From: SZUA-217 sp964194555
GTDB taxonomy: Bacteria; Actinomycetota; Acidimicrobiia; Spongiisociales; ZC4RG35
Direction: 5' to 3'
DNA: 41,664 bases
Assembly: GCA_964194555.1 (NCBI GenBank)
Contig: CAXMMT010000057.1
Location: 1 to 41,664, forward strand
Shown here: in pieces, positions 23,322 to 30,439 of the stretch
Numbering within the stretch: position 1 is the first letter of the stretch
Layout of the letters: each line of letters starts with the position of its first letter
Position numbers and translations under genes: made by a program
The notes under the pieces: model-generated
What the model saw: the letters and a program-made list of their open reading frames with translations, nothing else
Database searches by the model: none
Told to the model about the DNA's origin: nothing

Positions 23322-24500
23322 TCATGATCGCCAGAGCACCCAAAGATCAGCCACGTTGGTTCCAGTCGGCCCCATTTTGATCAAGTCGCCGGTGCGATCC
23401 AGATAACTCGCCGAGTCGAAATCGGCGAGATTGTCCTCCGGATCTCCTCCCCGTTCGATCGTGGAACCATCAACGATGGCTCCTGCCGAATCTGATCGCC
23501 CGTCGACACCATCGGTCGCGAAAGATGCAAACAAGGCCTGATGACCACTGAGTCGAGTCGCCGCGAGGAGAGCCGCGTGGGAATTGCGACCACCGACGCC
23601 CTTGCCACGGACGTTCACCGTCGCCTCGCCGGCGGCAACGGTCACTCCAGTTCCCGAGCCGGCGAAGAACTCGCTCAGCGCCGTATCAACTGGGCCCTTT
23701 ATCCACTCTTCGCTGAGTCGGGACTCGAGACCCTCCTCCTGAGCAGCTTCAGTCACCGCCTTTGCCGCGGTCCGCCCGTCGGCCAGCACCTCGACCCTTG
23801 CAGAAGGGGGCTTCGGCATCGACATGCTGATGGCACTGCGAACCGCAGCGGGGATGGGGATGCCGAATCGCTTCATGACCACAGTTGCTCGAGCCGGGTT
23901 TCGTGTCGTGGGAATGGTTGGGCCTGACGCGACCAGGCCCGGCCCGGCCCCACCAACATCGGAGATCAAGTAGGTCTCGATATGCCCGGAGACGGCTCTC
24001 GCCACCCCACCACACTTGACGGCTGACAGATGCTGTCGAACCAGATTGGTCTCCTCGATCGATGCTCCACCATCCAAAAGCATTCGGTTGACCTCCTGGA
24101 GGTATGACCTGTCGACTCCGGGAAGTGGCTGCTCACAGAGGGCCGACCCACCACCTGAGATGAGTGCAACGCAACGCCCACGTGCCGAACGAGCGATCTC
24201 GAGCACCCGCATTCCAGCTTCAAAGCTGGCGTCTCCGGGAATCGGGTGGTCTCCGATGAGAAGCTCGACCCCATGGGGCAGCGTTCCCGGAGTATCGGTC
24301 ACGCATATCCCGCTGACCTCGCCCAACGCCTGCTGTGCTCCCAGACACATCGCCGTCGCCGCTTTTCCGATGGCGATGAGTACCGTGGGACCATTCCAGT
24401 TGCCGGCAAGGGCATCAGATGTCAGCTTCTCAGGACCCACGGCAGCGACTGCCAGATCCAGCCAGCCCCGCATGGTGGTCGTCATCTCATCGCTGGTCAC
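23322..24500 (-). CDS. Glycerate 2-kinase (GckA/TtuD family)
   Basis: A 392-aa DUF4147/MOFRL-type glycerate kinase making 2-phosphoglycerate from D-glycerate and ATP. Features include AIGKAATAM, VTDTPG, GDHPIPGDAS, ALISGGGSALCEQPLPG, ISDVGGAGPGLVASGPT in the N-terminal domain, and GEATVNVRGKGVGGRNSHAALL plus FATDGVDGRSDSAGAIVD in the MOFRL C-terminal domain. It starts inside the end of cofC (4-nt overlap), so the two are co-translated. 2-Phosphoglycerate is one enolase step from phosphoenolpyruvate, the substrate of actinobacterial CofC/FbiD, which gives the pairing metabolic sense. Confidence 0.9.
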   Translation of the reverse strand: MTSDEMTTTMRGWLDLAVAAVGPEKLTSDALAGNWNGPTVLIAIGKAATAMCLGAQQALGEVSGICVTDTPGTLPHGVELLIGDHPIPGDASFEAGMRVLEIARSARGRCVALISGGGSALCEQPLPGVDRSYLQEVNRMLLDGGASIEETNLVRQHLSAVKCGGVARAVSGHIETYLISDVGGAGPGLVASGPTIPTTRNPARATVVMKRFGIPIPAAVRSAISMSMPKPPSARVEVLADGRTAAKAVTEAAQEEGLESRLSEEWIKGPVDTALSEFFAGSGTGVTVAAGEATVNVRGKGVGGRNSHAALLAATRLSGHQALFASFATDGVDGRSDSAGAIVDGSTIERGGDPEDNLADFDSASYLDRTGDLIKMGPTGTNVADLWVLWRS

Positions 24501-25078
24501 TCGAGAGCCCTCTCCATCCAGCGCCCTCGTTGGTGAGAGAGGGCAGAAGTCAGGTCATCGGGTGAGTCGACGTCGAGCAGGAAACCTCGCCGTGTGATGA
24601 TCTGTGGCGAGTCGAGGCGTGCCAGGTGCTTGTGAAAGCTGGCGGGCCCGAAAGCGAACTCGATCGGCCGGCGCGCAGAAATGGCCGAAGTGCCTCCGTC
24701 CGACGAAGGTGCGATGACGTCGCCGTCGGGCTGGGTCAGCGCACGGAGGTCTTCAGTTTGGAGCAAGGGAAGGTCGGAGTGGAGGACAATCCAGCGGCTC
24801 TTCGACTGAGTCGCCCACTCGACACCTGTGGCGGCGGCTGCGTTGAGACCTTGTCCTGAGTCCGGCAACGGTGAGAATCCCGTTGACATGGCCCAGGCGG
24901 CCACGTCTGGATCGTCGGTGACGAACACGGCTAGAAGCCCAGCTTGTTCAACGGTTTCGGCCACGTGGGTTGCCAGAGCCCGCCCGAGACGTGATCGTTG
25001 TTCGTCTTCGAGGGCAGAGGCCAGCCTCTGTTTGCCGAGGCGGAACGACTTGACCGGAATGATCACGACGGTTGGCAC
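24497..25078 (-). CDS. cofC: 2-phospho-L-lactate/phosphoenolpyruvate guanylyltransferase
   Basis: CofC/FbiD activates 2-phospholactate or phosphoenolpyruvate with GTP at the start of coenzyme F420 side-chain synthesis. The 193-aa protein has the nucleotidyltransferase start VVIIPVKSFRLGKQRLA, VTDDPDVAAWA, GLNAAAATGVEWA and the metal-binding LHSDLPLL (Asp in position), then DGGTSAISARRP. The GTG start at 25078 lies 6 nt after TAGCCT on the minus strand with no Shine-Dalgarno. It heads an overlapping operon with glycerate 2-kinase. The organism is therefore expected to make F420. Confidence 0.88.
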   Translation of the reverse strand: MPTVVIIPVKSFRLGKQRLASALEDEQRSRLGRALATHVAETVEQAGLLAVFVTDDPDVAAWAMSTGFSPLPDSGQGLNAAAATGVEWATQSKSRWIVLHSDLPLLQTEDLRALTQPDGDVIAPSSDGGTSAISARRPIEFAFGPASFHKHLARLDSPQIITRRGFLLDVDSPDDLTSALSHQRGRWMERALE

Positions 25079-25084
25079 GATTCG

Positions 25085-25090
25085 AGGCTA
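25085..25090 (-). promoter_or_regulatory. Putative -10 element (TAGCCT) for cofC
   Basis: TAGCCT (minus strand) ends 6 nt before the GTG start of cofC and no ribosome site is visible. It matches the hexamer found before several other genes in this window. Confidence 0.45.
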
Positions 25091-25323
25091 GTGCTCTGGC
25101 CACGAACGTTGGCGATGTTGAGGGCGAGGCAGAGGTGTCTCTGACAAGGACGCAGGACGAAGGCGCACCGGCTCGTTCGTCGAGGACGAGGAGACGGTCA
25201 GGGGCGTCACTGGACGTCCTGAACGCGGCGAACATTTGTGGCCGGGGCACTAGGTCCTTAGGGAGGGAATAGGCCGTCCATCGAGCCGGTTTCGATGTGA
25301 GCGAGCCAGCGATAGGAAGAAGA

Positions 25324-25608
25324 ATGCCCAAAGCCGTTTGGAACGGTGCGGTGTTAGCCGAGAGCGACGAGACGATCGTTGTCGAAGGCAACCACTATTT
25401 TCCACCGGAGTCGATCAACCGTGGTTACTTCGAAGACTCGGGGAAGCACACACGTTGCTACTGGAAGGGCAAGGCGAGTTACTACGACGTCGTGGTCAAC
25501 GGAGACTCCAACAGCGATGCCGCCTGGTACTACCCCTCCCCGTCACAGGCAGCTAACGAGATCAAGGACTACGTTGCCTTTTGGCGTGGCGTGACCGTCG
25601 AATCTTAG
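25324..25608 (+). CDS. DUF427 family protein
   Basis: A 94-aa protein with typical DUF427 sequence: PKAVWNGAVLAESDET, VEGNHYFPPESI, STHT-like SGKHTRCYWKGKASYYDV and the ending AWYYPSPSQAANEIKDYVAFW. The family is a small beta-sandwich of unknown function, common in actinobacteria. The ATG at 25324 has GGAAG 6 nt upstream; an upstream in-frame start near 25297 is less likely. Its stop overlaps the convergent universal stress gene by 4 nt. The 245 bases upstream hold no recognisable gene. Confidence 0.9.
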   Translation: MPKAVWNGAVLAESDETIVVEGNHYFPPESINRGYFEDSGKHTRCYWKGKASYYDVVVNGDSNSDAAWYYPSPSQAANEIKDYVAFWRGVTVES

Positions 25609-26057
25609 GGAACCACCAGGACCGGACAGGACGCCAGGTGGGCGAGCCGGTCGGCGACCGACCCGAGAATCACCCTCTCCGCAAGTCCGGCGCCGCGACG
25701 TCCGACAACGAGGACGTCGGCCTCGTTGATCTCGCAAACAGCTATCAGCCGACTGACGGGATCACCTAGCTCTACGACGGTCTCGTAGTTGATTCCCTCC
25801 AGATCGAGCCCACCCTCCGTGTCGGCGAGAAGTTCGGTGTGGCCTTCGACGAGGGCCGCCGAGAGAGCTTCCGGCGACGGGGGAGCACCGCCAATGCCCC
25901 ACCAGCCTTCGGGGGAGCGTACAACTGTTACGAGAAGCAGGCGTGCATCCCAATGCCTGGCTATTGCAGCGGCACGTTCCGCCGCCCGGTCGCTTCCTTC
26001 CGAGCCGTCAACACCCGCCACGATCGTGGACACTTGCCACTCCATTTGCACCTCCAT
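25605..26057 (-). CDS. Universal stress protein (UspA family)
   Basis: A 150-aa single-domain Usp: TIVAGVDGSEGSDRAAERA at the start and the ATP-binding motif GRRGAGLAERVILGSVADRLAHLASCPVLVV (G-x2-G-x9-G-S type) at the end. Such proteins bind ATP and assist in stress survival; the partner is unknown. The ATG at 26057 has GGAGG upstream. It lies 11 nt downstream of pgpA on the same strand, so it may share its mRNA. Confidence 0.93.
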   Translation of the reverse strand: MEVQMEWQVSTIVAGVDGSEGSDRAAERAAAIARHWDARLLLVTVVRSPEGWWGIGGAPPSPEALSAALVEGHTELLADTEGGLDLEGINYETVVELGDPVSRLIAVCEINEADVLVVGRRGAGLAERVILGSVADRLAHLASCPVLVVP

Positions 26058-26068
26058 ATCCGGCGATT

Positions 26069-26527
26069 TTAGAACAACGTCTGGACGATGTGGCCGGCCG
26101 CCAGTGCGTAGAGCCCGGCGACGAGGTCGTCAGCGGTGACACCGATGGCTCCCGGAAGACGCTCGGCGGCGGCGACACCAGGAAAGCCGTGCTTGAAGAT
26201 GTCAGCGGTCCGAAAGACGACGAAAGCGACGATCGACCCCGGCCAGAGACCCAGGCCGATCAGCGCCAGGAACATTCCAGCTGCCTCATCGATCACAATC
26301 CAGCCTGCGTCGCCCTCGTCCTCGACCAATCGACCGGCGGACCAGACGCTCAGGACGATGATGATCACCGTTGCAACGATCTGGGCCACCCAGCCAAAGC
26401 GAGAACCGATGAAGAGGGCAACGACAGCGGCGAAGAGCGAAGCAACTGTGCCGGACCCCGAGTCGTTTCCCCGGACTTTTCCGAGGAGCAGACCGGTGCC
26501 GAACCAGGACGCGACGAAACGATGCAT
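26069..26527 (-). CDS. pgpA: Phosphatidylglycerophosphatase A
   Basis: PgpA dephosphorylates phosphatidylglycerophosphate to phosphatidylglycerol. The 152-aa membrane protein has family landmarks GSGTVASLFA (25-34), WIVIDEAAGM (about 76-85), FRTADIFKHGFPG (about 105-117) and GVTADDLVAGLYA near the end, with about four hydrophobic helices. The Asp residues in IDE, TADI and DDLVAG are the usual metal/active-site acids. The last motif is usually preceded by 'G.mvDD'; here T-A-D-D. TAGGCT lies 8 nt before the ATG. Divergent from ilvE. Confidence 0.9.
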   Translation of the reverse strand: MHRFVASWFGTGLLLGKVRGNDSGSGTVASLFAAVVALFIGSRFGWVAQIVATVIIIVLSVWSAGRLVEDEGDAGWIVIDEAAGMFLALIGLGLWPGSIVAFVVFRTADIFKHGFPGVAAAERLPGAIGVTADDLVAGLYALAAGHIVQTLF

Positions 26528-26535
26528 GGGTGGCG

Positions 26536-26578
26536 AGCCTAGAAGCCGTTTTTGGTGTGGGCCGGTTGCGTATAGCCT
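26536..26578. promoter_or_regulatory. Divergent leaderless-type promoters of pgpA and ilvE
   Basis: On the minus strand TAGGCT (26536-26541) ends 8 nt before the pgpA ATG. On the plus strand TAGCCT (26573-26578) ends 7 nt before the ilvE ATG. Neither gene has a Shine-Dalgarno. The divergent genes are 58 nt apart. The promoter role is inferred. Confidence 0.45.
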
Positions 26579-26585
26579 TTAGCCG

Positions 26586-27500
26586 ATGGAACCAGCATCT
26601 CATATCTGGAGTGACGGCGAATTCGTCTCCTGGGACGACGCCACAGTCCACTTTCTATCGCACGCTTTGCAGTACGGGACTGGCGTGTTCGAGGGTATTC
26701 GGGCCTACGACACCCCGGAGGGGACGGCAGTATTCAGGCTTCACGATCACATGATCCGTCTCGAAGCTTCGGCTCGCGCGTATGCCATCCCCATGAAGTA
26801 CACCGCCGCGGAGCTCGACGAGGCGTGTCTGGAGCTTTTGCGGGTCACGGAATTGGACTCGGCCTATATCCGTCCCCAGGTGTTCTACGGACTTGGTGCC
26901 ATCGGGATCAACCCGGCCGATACCCCGGTTCACACCATGATGGGTGCCTTCTCGCTTGGCGCCTACCTGGGGGAAGAGGGAGTCCTCAAGGGCATCACGA
27001 CGATGGTGTCGAGCTGGAGACGAATCTCACACACCTCGCTCATTCCGACCGCCAAGGGTTCAGGCGGATACCTCAACTCCGTTCTCGCCAAGCAGGAGGC
27101 GCTGCGAGCCGGCGTCGATGAGGCGATCATGCTCAACGACGCTGGGACGGTTTCGGAGGGAAGCGGGATGAATCTCTTCACCGTGAGCAAGGGTGTGGTC
27201 CACACGCCATCGGTGTCCTCAGGAATCTTGGAGGGCATCACCCGCAACTCCGTCATGGAACTCTTGAGAAAAGAAGACGTGGAGGTGCGTGAGGTCGATC
27301 TTGCCCGTGGAGCCCTTTACACCGCGGACGAAGTGTTTCTCACCGGCACAGCCGCCGAAGTGACGCCGGTCAGGGAGGTCGACGGCCGAACAGTCGGTCT
27401 CGGTGAGCCCGGTCCGATCACCAGAAAGGCGCAGGACCTCTTTTCTGCCGCCGTCGCCGGAAAGCTCGACGACTACGAGCACTGGCTCAGCTTCGTCTAA
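26586..27500 (+). CDS. ilvE: Branched-chain amino acid aminotransferase
   Basis: A fold-type IV PLP aminotransferase of 304 aa, catalysing the last step of Leu, Ile and Val synthesis. Landmarks are LQYGTGVFEGIRAYDT (28-43), YIRPQVFYG, the PLP Lys157 in PTAKGSGGYLNS, VSEGSGMNLF and EVFLTGTAAEVTPV. The length matches class IlvE rather than D-amino acid transaminase. ATG at 26586 as above. It is 10 nt upstream of the next gene in a unit that continues to gltX. Confidence 0.93.
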   Translation: MEPASHIWSDGEFVSWDDATVHFLSHALQYGTGVFEGIRAYDTPEGTAVFRLHDHMIRLEASARAYAIPMKYTAAELDEACLELLRVTELDSAYIRPQVFYGLGAIGINPADTPVHTMMGAFSLGAYLGEEGVLKGITTMVSSWRRISHTSLIPTAKGSGGYLNSVLAKQEALRAGVDEAIMLNDAGTVSEGSGMNLFTVSKGVVHTPSVSSGILEGITRNSVMELLRKEDVEVREVDLARGALYTADEVFLTGTAAEVTPVREVDGRTVGLGEPGPITRKAQDLFSAAVAGKLDDYEHWLSFV

Positions 27501-27510
27501 TGAGTCGCTG

Positions 27511-27996
27511 ATGGCCCAGCAGCCGAACGTGGAGATAACCGAGGCCGCGAAGCCCCGGCGGGATCTCGACCCCGCTCCTGCCAACAAGTGGCGCTCGGCC
27601 AAACCCGGGATTCCGTCGGGGCCGGCCGACGTGCCCCAGGGAGGCCGGTTCGGCCATGCCGGGCCCGACCCCGGTTGGGCGTTGCGACTGGTGGCCACCG
27701 CCGACCTCCCAACCGATGATCCACGACTGGAGTCGGTGGTGACGGGCCTGGTGTTGGCCAGGGCTTCTGCATCCGGTCGCGCTCCTGTTCCCGAGGACAT
27801 CGATGTGGCTCTGTTCCTCTGCGGATACGGCGAAGACGCCGAGCCCAAGCTCATAGAGCGGCGCGAGCGCTGGCTTGCTGCCGTTCCGCACGAAAAACGA
27901 CCGGGTGAGACGGCCGTGGCTGATATCGACCGCGACCTGATCGTCAACAAGATGGAACAGATTCGCTACGCATACCGGCTCTCTGACAAGGGGTAG
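27511..27996 (+). CDS. Hypothetical protein in ilvE-gltX cluster
   Basis: A 161-aa protein that I do not recognise. The N-terminus is Pro-rich and probably disordered (about 1-55, with RRDLDPAPANKWRSAKPGIP). The rest is helical: GPDPGWALRLVATADLP, VVTGLVLARASASGRAPVPEDIDVALFLCGYG and ERRERWLAAVPHEKRPGET, ending in IDRDLIVNKMEQIRYAYRL. The alternative starts upstream lie inside ilvE, so the ATG at 27511 is chosen. Its position between ilvE and an FAH-family gene suggests a conserved actinobacterial cluster, but no function can be given. Confidence 0.7.
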   Translation: MAQQPNVEITEAAKPRRDLDPAPANKWRSAKPGIPSGPADVPQGGRFGHAGPDPGWALRLVATADLPTDDPRLESVVTGLVLARASASGRAPVPEDIDVALFLCGYGEDAEPKLIERRERWLAAVPHEKRPGETAVADIDRDLIVNKMEQIRYAYRLSDKG

Positions 27997-28008
27997 CGTT
28001 CTTCCCTC

Positions 28009-28770
28009 ATGAAGATCGTTCGAATGAAAGCCGGCGACGACATCGCCTATGGGGTCGCCGATGCCGAAGGCGTAGTTGTCTACAAGGGCTCTCCGTTCGT
28101 TGCTTGGGAGCCAACCGAGACTGTCGTTCCCTGGTCCAGCGTCAGTCTCCTCTCTCCGGTGATTCCGACCAAGGTCCTTTGTGTGGGGAAGAACTACGAA
28201 GACCATGTTGATGAGATGGATGGCGAGATCCCCGAGGAACCGCTCATATTCATGAAACCCGCCACTTCGGTCATCGGTCAGAACGCGGCCGTGATCCACC
28301 CGCGAATCAGCAATGAGGTTCACCACGAGGCCGAGTTGGCAGTGGTCATCAGCCGCCCCGCTCGGAACATCAAGGCCGAGGATGCGTCCCTTTACATTTT
28401 TGGATACACCGCGGCCAACGATGTCACCGCTCGCGACCTGCAAGCAAAGGACGCCCAGTGGACCAGGGCCAAGGGATTCGACACTTTCTGCCCGCTCGGC
28501 CCGGCTATCGAAACCGAACTGGACCCGCTGGAGCGTCTGGCGGTGATCTGCAAGGTCAACGGACAGGTCCGTCAGGCGGGCTTCACATCGGACATGGTGT
28601 TCGGTGTCGCCGAGATACTCGAATACATAACGGCTTTCATGACACTTCTGCCCGGCGATGTGGTTCTCACCGGAACACCTTCGGGTGTGAGCAAAGTCGA
28701 GGCGGGTGACGTGATGGAGGTTGAGATCGACGGCATCGGGACTCTCACAAATCGAGTCGTATCTCAATGA
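28009..28770 (+). CDS. Fumarylacetoacetate hydrolase family protein
   Basis: A 253-aa FAH-family enzyme, annotated in relatives as 2-hydroxyhepta-2,4-diene-1,7-dioate isomerase or acylpyruvase/oxaloacetate tautomerase. The core has LCVGKNYEDHVDEM (about 62-75), FMKPATSVIG, HHEAELAVVIS (metal-binding Glu residues), GYTAANDVTARDLQ, KGFDTFCPLGP and LTGTPSGV near the end. These metal-site motifs are intact. It overlaps gltX by ATGA. I recall that Mycobacterium tuberculosis has an FAH gene next to gltX as well, so the linkage seems conserved. TAGCGT lies 9 nt upstream of the ATG without a Shine-Dalgarno. Confidence 0.9.
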   Translation: MKIVRMKAGDDIAYGVADAEGVVVYKGSPFVAWEPTETVVPWSSVSLLSPVIPTKVLCVGKNYEDHVDEMDGEIPEEPLIFMKPATSVIGQNAAVIHPRISNEVHHEAELAVVISRPARNIKAEDASLYIFGYTAANDVTARDLQAKDAQWTRAKGFDTFCPLGPAIETELDPLERLAVICKVNGQVRQAGFTSDMVFGVAEILEYITAFMTLLPGDVVLTGTPSGVSKVEAGDVMEVEIDGIGTLTNRVVSQ

Positions 28771-30188
28771 CTGTTCGAGTTCGGATGGCGCCTTCGCCGA
28801 CGGGGACGCTTCACGTGGGTACCGCTCGGGCGGCGCTCTTCAACTGGCTCTACGCCCGGCACACAGACGGGACCTTCATTCTGCGTATCGACGACACCGA
28901 TCGAGAGCGGTCGACGGCCGAGTACGAGGAGGAGATCCTGGACTCCCTTCGCTGGCTTGGTCTCGAATGGGACGAGGGCATCGGTGTTGGTGGCCCACAC
29001 GGCACCTACCGTCAATCTGATCGGCTGGAGCGTTACCAGGACGTGGCCCACTCGCTGGTCGAGTCGGGTGCCGCCTACTACGACAACCGGTCAACCGAGG
29101 AGTTGGAGTCACTGCGCCAGAAAGCCCAGAAAGAGGGCAAGCACCCCGGTCACTACATCCGGAGACCCGACACTGCGAGCGAGTCGGGTGTGATTCGCCT
29201 TTCCGTGCCCCAAGGTGCTGCGGTGGAGTTCGACGACTTGGTGCGGGGCGCGGTCAGATTCGAGCCTCGAGACGTCGACGACTTTGTCATCTTGCGAAGC
29301 AACGGAACCCCCACCTATCACCTGGCGTCGACTGTTGACGACGTCGACTATGAGATAACCCATGTGGCCCGTGGTGAGGATCTCCTGCCATCGACCCCGA
29401 AACACATCCTGTTGACCCGGGTGATGGGTCATGTCGAGCCGTTGTACGCCCATCTTCCGCTGCTGTTTGGGACTGATGGCAAGAAGCTATCCAAACGTCA
29501 TGGGGCCACCGCTTTGAGTGATTATCGGGACCAGGGCTACCTCTCGGATGCAGTCTTCAACTACCTGGCGATTCTCGGGTGGTCGCCTGACGCCGAGACC
29601 ACCCTGTTCAGTCGCGATCAGGCCGTTGAAGTCTTTGATCTCAACGATGTCAACAAGAACCCGGCTGCGTTTGACCCGGAGAAACTTGCCTGGATGAATG
29701 GCGAGTACATACGGGCGCTGTCCTCTGAAGAGTTCAACGGGATGGTTCGCCCGTATATCGAGAAGTCCGTGGGACGGCTGTTGTCGGACGATGCTTGGGA
29801 ACGATTCGAGGCGATCTCTTCTCTGGTTCAGGAACGCACCAAGCTGCTTCCCGGAGCGGGTGAACAGGTGGAGTTCCTCTTCAACGACGTCGATGAGTAC
29901 GACGAGAAGTCGTGGAACAAGGTGATGACCAAAGAGGGTGTCGGTGATGTTCTCGACGCCGGCCTTGCGGTTCTGACCGGGCTTGAGTCTTGGGATACCG
30001 GGGCGATCGAGACCGCTCTTCGCGCCCTTCCCGAGAGACTCGGTATTGGAGTCGGGAAGACCTTCCAACCACTAAGAGTCGCGGTCACCGGGTCGTCGGT
30101 TAGCCCGCCCCTGTTCGAGTCTTTGGCGGCCTTGGGGCGAATCCCAACACTGGCGCGGATCGAAAGAGCACGCGAAGAGTTGGGCTGA
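28767..30188 (+). CDS. gltX: Glutamyl-tRNA synthetase
   Basis: Class I aminoacyl-tRNA synthetase of 473 aa charging tRNA-Glu; in bacteria lacking GlnRS it also mischarges tRNA-Gln for later amidation. The HIGH-type signature is PSPTGTLHVGTARAALFNWL (9-28), the KMSKS-type loop is KKLSKRHG (about 239-246), and ARGEDLLPSTPKHILL is the intervening conserved element. The C-terminal anticodon-binding domain is complete. It overlaps the FAH gene by 4 nt and is followed after 33 nt by the gene for its own substrate, tRNA-Glu(TTC). Confidence 0.96.
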   Translation: MTVRVRMAPSPTGTLHVGTARAALFNWLYARHTDGTFILRIDDTDRERSTAEYEEEILDSLRWLGLEWDEGIGVGGPHGTYRQSDRLERYQDVAHSLVESGAAYYDNRSTEELESLRQKAQKEGKHPGHYIRRPDTASESGVIRLSVPQGAAVEFDDLVRGAVRFEPRDVDDFVILRSNGTPTYHLASTVDDVDYEITHVARGEDLLPSTPKHILLTRVMGHVEPLYAHLPLLFGTDGKKLSKRHGATALSDYRDQGYLSDAVFNYLAILGWSPDAETTLFSRDQAVEVFDLNDVNKNPAAFDPEKLAWMNGEYIRALSSEEFNGMVRPYIEKSVGRLLSDDAWERFEAISSLVQERTKLLPGAGEQVEFLFNDVDEYDEKSWNKVMTKEGVGDVLDAGLAVLTGLESWDTGAIETALRALPERLGIGVGKTFQPLRVAVTGSSVSPPLFESLAALGRIPTLARIERAREELG

Positions 30189-30221
30189 CACGCCGCACAG
30201 GCGTACCATTTGATTGTTCAT

Positions 30222-30294
30222 GGTCCCGTCGTCCAGTGGTCTAGGACGCCGGCCTTTCAAGCCGGAAACGCCGGTTCGAACCCGGTCGGGACTG
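30222..30294 (+). tRNA. tRNA-Glu (TTC)
   Basis: A 73-nt cloverleaf: acceptor GGTCCCG/CGGGACT (one G-U), anticodon stem CCGGC/GCCGG with loop CTTTCAA (anticodon TTC), T-stem GCCGG/CCGGT with loop TTCGAAC, no CCA. Nearly identical to the tRNA-Glu(CTC) at 13375. Located directly after gltX and 118 nt before an insertion sequence. Confidence 0.95.
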
Positions 30295-30411
30295 CCATCT
30301 AACCCCCTGGTCAAAGGGGATTCTCCGCGTTTTGCGGCTTGTCTCTGTTGCGGGCCCGCCCCTCATCCGTCCCTCACCAGCTGGTCGAGCGTGTATGCGA
30401 CTTCGGCACAC

Positions 30412-30439
30412 TGAAGCGCCCCGGGTTTCATAGAGACTC
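30412..30439 (+). repeat. Left terminal inverted repeat of the IS3 element
   Basis: Twenty-eight bases starting TGAAGCGCCCCGGG, matching the inverted right end at 23 of 28 positions. It lies just beyond the 3' end of the OrfB gene. Confidence 0.85.

Noticed and set aside
25079..25323. Open frames on both strands between cofC and the DUF427 gene, including a Ser/Pro-rich minus frame
   Set aside because: No family recognised, no ribosome site, and Ser/Thr/Pro-rich content typical of spurious frames. I see only the cofC promoter and the DUF427 ribosome site here.
27487..28767. 426-codon minus-strand open frame opposite the FAH-family gene
   Set aside because: The plus strand carries clear FAH motifs and an ATGA overlap with gltX; the reverse frame has no recognisable domain.
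30295..30411. Minus-strand tail reading EVAYTLDQLVRDG as a gene interrupted by the IS
   Set aside because: On removing the IS, the other side is a hairpin region with no matching frame, so there is no support for a split gene.
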